Source of the DNA: Panorpa germanica
Lineage: Eukaryota > Arthropoda > Insecta > Mecoptera > Panorpidae
Direction of reading: 5' to 3'
NCBI GenBank assembly: GCA_963678705.1
Contig: OY783223.1
Span: 9,394,721-9,458,720, forward strand
DNA: 64,000 nucleotides
This document shows positions 60,431-64,000 of the stretch, piece by piece. A program made the translations under genes and the position numbers. The notes below the pieces were generated by a model. It did no database searches. It was not told the DNA's origin and saw only the letters and a program-made list of their open reading frames with translations. Position 1 is the first letter of the stretch, and each line of letters begins with the position of its first letter.

Positions 60431-62331
60431 AAATAAAAGAAAAGAATGATGAATATGAAAAGTATTTGGCACACAAAAAATATTATTCGCTAAAACATTG
60501 ATAGTGACTCTATATAAAGTAGAACCTGCTAATAAGGAAACATTGCAAGAAAAGCACCATTTACGTCCGTATCTTTTCTAAGATGGCAGCGCACGCGGAT
60601 GTTCACCGAGATCTAAAACTAGAAACTCTAATACAAAGCTAAACTTTTAAACATATTCAAAAATTAGAACGACTATTAGTTCTACACTTTGGAGCCCGAC
60701 TTTATTTCATTCACTACATCATACGTAACAAACGTTAAAAAGTTTGATCCTTTTAATTTAAAGATTATAGAAATCGACGCTACTGTTAAAAGAAAAGAGA
60801 TATTTATAAACTTGTATATTCGTAAACAAATTAAACGGTTTCTCCTCGATTCCATCAACTCACTTTATATAATTTATAGATACTCATTGAATACAATTGA
60901 CAATTCTGATTTATTCCGAGATATTACATTATGACCAACATTACTTAAATATTATTTTATTTTAAATATTTTAATATATAAATTATGGATGTATTACTGA
61001 ATAGGCCAATAGGGCATTGTTGTAATAAGGTAATAGGTAATAGGGAATGGACCATACTCACAAAGGACATAAATAATATATTTATATATATAAAATACAT
61101 TTTACAAAATGCCATACACCGATTTATAGCTAAGCTATACAAATTGATATCAAATAAATTGTTCTAATACTGTTTAGATTATTATCATTCTATATTTTAT
61201 TGCTTTCATCACTAGAAGCTTATTTATAATATTATTAGCCTGTGCCCTATGCCCTAAACCGTGGCCCTGTGGTCGGATTATATCACACTTTATGTTATAT
61301 ACATACAAATCTGAAAAGTAAATAAGAAAAAAATTATAATCCAATAAAACCAACAAAAAAAGAACATAAATATATATTCCCTGTGCGAGAGCTCCCAGAT
61401 GTTATGACTGATGTCGCACTAGTGTGGACGTGTTGCACAACTTCTTCCAACAAATGTTGGATGTCGCATGTTTAAGTCGTACCAGTCTGTACGCTACATT
61501 ATCCCAATTAAACTGATTTGGTATTTAATTAAAAGAATTTTGGCGAAATTATAACACCTTGAAACATCAAATCATGGTATAAATCGTCGGATTGTGATGC
61601 GCTCTTTTAGTCAACAGGAAGTTGTTTTTTAGGTACCTGTTTCAAACATGGAGAAATATTAAACAGGATAAGAGTCTTTACGTTATTAAGAAATAAATCC
61701 TATATTAATTTATCGGTTTAGTTAATAAATTTAATTATAAATAGAAATAAGAGGGACGATCACTTCGGGTGACAGCCTTTATGTTATTAATACAACCCTC
61801 TACGTGACACAAAAGAACCACGAAGTTACGATACGCCTGTTTGATTAAGTCTAAGAACTACTTATCCATAAAATAAATCGCTCCATGCTTATCTATAATA
61901 TATCAGTGATTCTCGATGACCACGGGATGGACATTGTCATGAAGTCGTGGGATGACCCCAGCTTCACAAAACCCATGGGGGGTTCGACATCAGCATCCAG
62001 GAAATACCAGACTCTAGTTAATTAATACACCGACGTTATTAAAACAAACTACGAAACGAAAATTGAAAAAATAAGATCAAGAAAAAAAAAACGTTTTAAA
62101 GAATTTATTGCTCTTAATAAAGTCATTTATGTCATTTGATTATTACTGATTTCCGATTGATATTTTTAATTATCTACGTCAGACAGTCGAACACTTGTTG
62201 GTGGAAAGAGATAGCATGATAGTCTTCCTATAGGAAAAGATGATTTGGGAGATGTTTATTTAGTTGGTTCTCATAAGAAATGGAGATGCAGGTTGCAACA
62301 GGAAAATTTGGATTAACACGGTATGAACAGC

Positions 62332-62379
<48 letters not shown>

Positions 62380-62411
62380 CGAATACTTCGATTTGTATGA
62401 TATCTTTATGA
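60431..62411. other. Anonymous AT-rich DNA
   Basis: No supported gene. The 81-codon frame at 60689-60934 (plus) lacks recognisable motifs. A short CCCATGGGGGG/TTCGACATC patch lies at 61970. Confidence 0.5.
62334..62378 (+). repeat. (TA)n microsatellite
   Basis: About 45 bp of uninterrupted TA repeat. It makes spurious Tyr-Ile repeats in minus-strand frames that cross it. Confidence 0.95.
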
Positions 62412-62741
62412 TAAGGCCGGACATGGGTCGACTGATTGCAAACGCGAGCTCCGGATCTGCCCAAACCGAATGAAAAAGACTGATTTGAAATTGGCTTTGA
62501 GCGACTATGTTTCTTGGTCGCAGGACAATTACGTTGCATGCTACTGATGGTAACATCATGAGCAGAGATGTGCACAAATATTATTCAAAAGTATTTAAAT
62601 ACATACATACATACAAATATCTCATAATACGACACAATAAAATCCCCTATTATGCTATTGTTAAAAATTCCATAGAGTCACGAAACACGGCTCGTTTTTC
62701 GTTTTCGTTGGAAACTTCGTTGCGCGACTAGTTTGCAATCA
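62412..62741. mobile_element. Harbinger-like MITE, copy 2 (right TIR truncated)
   Basis: TAA at 62412-62414 then GGCCGGACATGGGTCGACTG. The interior follows 33769-34201 closely (TTTGAGCGACTATGTTTC, TTACGTTGCATGCT, CAGAGATGTGCACAAATA at 62563, CACGAAACACGGCTCG). The copy ends at GTTTGCAATCA, so the outer part of the right TIR is gone. Confidence 0.85.
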
Positions 62742-63339
62742 TCTTGCACAGCATCTTGATCTCTGTTGTTGTCTTAGTAGAATCCTGACAGTTGTGCATA
62801 CACCTTCCCCTTGCTTCCGCTGTTTTCTATGTGAGATATGATAAATCCAATGCGTAATGACACACCATTTAAAATTCAGTTTGTAGCCTACCAATATCAT
62901 AACCAGATTAGTGTTTAGTACACTTGTTACAAAAAATGTTAACGACTCTATAATAATTACAGTTTGAGAAGCACAAGCATAATATAAAACAAACTGTTGC
63001 TCAATACGATAATACCTAATCCTCCAACTAATAACTTACAAGCCTATAAATAATAATAAGTATAAATTAAATTTGAAAAATATTTGAAAATCAATTTAAT
63101 AAGAGAAACTGTTATTTAAATTTTTAAAAAGAATAATAAAACTATTACGTTATTTTATAATAGCTTTATCTTAGTTGTATTATTGTTAGCCAGCTGGCTA
63201 TTGTAAGAATACTTATATGAGAGTATCATAGTCATTGTGGTCCATTCACCAGCATCACTCCCCCTTCACTCTCCTCGTCATGTCTTGTCTTGTGTTGCCA
63301 GTCAGTATCCATTGGCTATTAGTTGGCGTGGAGTTTTAT
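62742..63339. other. Anonymous DNA
   Basis: No gene supported. Confidence 0.55.
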
Positions 63340-63535
63340 CTAGCGACTTGCCTTGTAGCGTGGGAACATCTAAATAGCCGGAGGGCCTCACTGACTGGAC
63401 TAAACTGGAGAAATGCTGACAGGGGCACTAGCTCCAGGGCTACAAAGATCTGATACTCCACAGATGATGCTGTGGATACTGTGTACTTAACAAATTGCCA
63501 AGCAAGACCAATAAAAATTACACCACTTGTTAATT
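63340..63535 (+). pseudogene. Coding-like patch, unidentified
   Basis: GC-balanced sequence whose plus frame reads RRASLTGLNWRNADRGTSS then ATKI, a TGA near 63450, and STDDAVDTVYLTN beyond it. The overlapping minus-strand frame (63336-63611, 91 codons) is also protein-like, with hydrophobic stretches such as GVIFIGLAWQFV. I recognise neither. It could be a decayed gene on either strand. Confidence 0.25.
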
Positions 63536-63854
63536 TATCATAAAATCCGAAGTATTCTTTGCCCAAAATGCTGCACAATCTATTGTTCTTCCACAAGTGC
63601 TGTCCCACCACTAGTAATTAAAATTACCTCTTATATCCGAAGATTGGAATATCTCCGAATTTGCAGTAATCTTTTTAGAGCAGCAAGTAATCGACACGTT
63701 TATCAGGATTCTAATTTGATTAGTTACATTTACGAGCTATCTGACTATTGAATCAGTACTACATTTTTCTACATGACTTTCTAATGAACTGGACAATCGA
63801 TATGTGACACATTGATGAAACAAAACTATTTTATTCATACTGATAAAGTGAAAT

Positions 63855-64000
63855 TATTATTTAATTAAATGTTTTTGTCATTTGGCACTACATTCTTCTG
63901 CCTTAACTCATTAAATTCCATGTCATTGTGCTTAATTCATTTTTGATCTTTATTATATCTAAACATTCTCATTCCTTCCAAAAAATATACTCCTCCTTAT
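63855..64000 (-). mobile_element. Non-LTR retrotransposon 3' UTR running off the window (stub E)
   Basis: ATTTGGCACTACATTCTTCTG followed by CCTTAACTCA corresponds to the complement of the 3' UTR of stub D (CGGCAGTACATTCTTCTGCC). Its coding end should lie to the right of the window. Confidence 0.65.

Noticed and set aside
62228-62577. Two minus-strand frames of 105-115 codons.
   Set aside because: Both cross the (TA)n tract and encode Tyr-Ile repeats; the rest lies over the Harbinger-like MITE.
1-64000. tRNA or rRNA genes.
   Set aside because: Searching for GTTCGAATC/GGTTCGA-type T-loops with matching stems gave no cloverleaf; no rRNA-like conserved blocks were seen.

Overview
This is AT-rich animal nuclear DNA, most likely from an insect. 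It carries non-LTR retrotransposon 3' ends, a jockey-type reverse transcriptase tail, a Tc1/mariner remnant, and many short terminal-inverted-repeat (TIR) elements with TA, TTAA or TAA target duplications. It also has strings of spliceosomal splice signals. No complete host protein-coding gene, rRNA, tRNA, bacterial operon or CRISPR array is visible. The window reads as a gene-poor region, plausibly long introns, filled by layers of decayed mobile DNA. The species cannot be named from the sequence.

Layout. 1-10 kb holds a non-LTR tail (319-471), a TIR repeat (539-1024), a small unexplained ORF (1373-1612) and a retrotransposon stub (3561). It also holds the most informative locus: a broken gene with a Mutator-like transposase region (5752-6590) and a YqaJ/lambda-exonuclease-type nuclease region (7124-7855), split by a 5'-truncated retrotransposon (6597-7121). 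A second retrotransposon stub lies inverted at 9171-9685. 10-25 kb is mostly anonymous DNA with candidate small exons (16218-16292 on +, 20403-20440 on -), an RT remnant (13005), a fold-back element (19872) and a 0.76 kb TTAA element (21209). 25-36 kb has an internally deleted mariner (29585-29994), a TATA/initiator pair before an open frame (30357-30701) and a Harbinger-like element with perfect TAA duplications (33769-34201).

37-49 kb contains a 280-bp tandem array (37140-38118), copies of a roughly 600-bp TIR family, and a jockey 3' end (41325-41991). A minus-strand juxtaposed 3'/5' splice site (40383/40384) resembles a recursive-splicing ratchet point and is followed by a 54-nt open exon. 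49-64 kb has a piggyBac-like deletion derivative (50410-51278), a hAT-like end (56147), a retrotransposon with a 12-bp target duplication inserted in another repeat (57957-58655), a second Harbinger-like copy (62412) and a retrotransposon 3' end running off the right edge.

The genes do not form a pathway. What connects them is transposition history: which element sits inside which gives relative ages, and paralogous empty copies let some insertions be dated within the window. The candidate exons on both strands suggest that one or two host genes may span it, but transcript data would be decisive.
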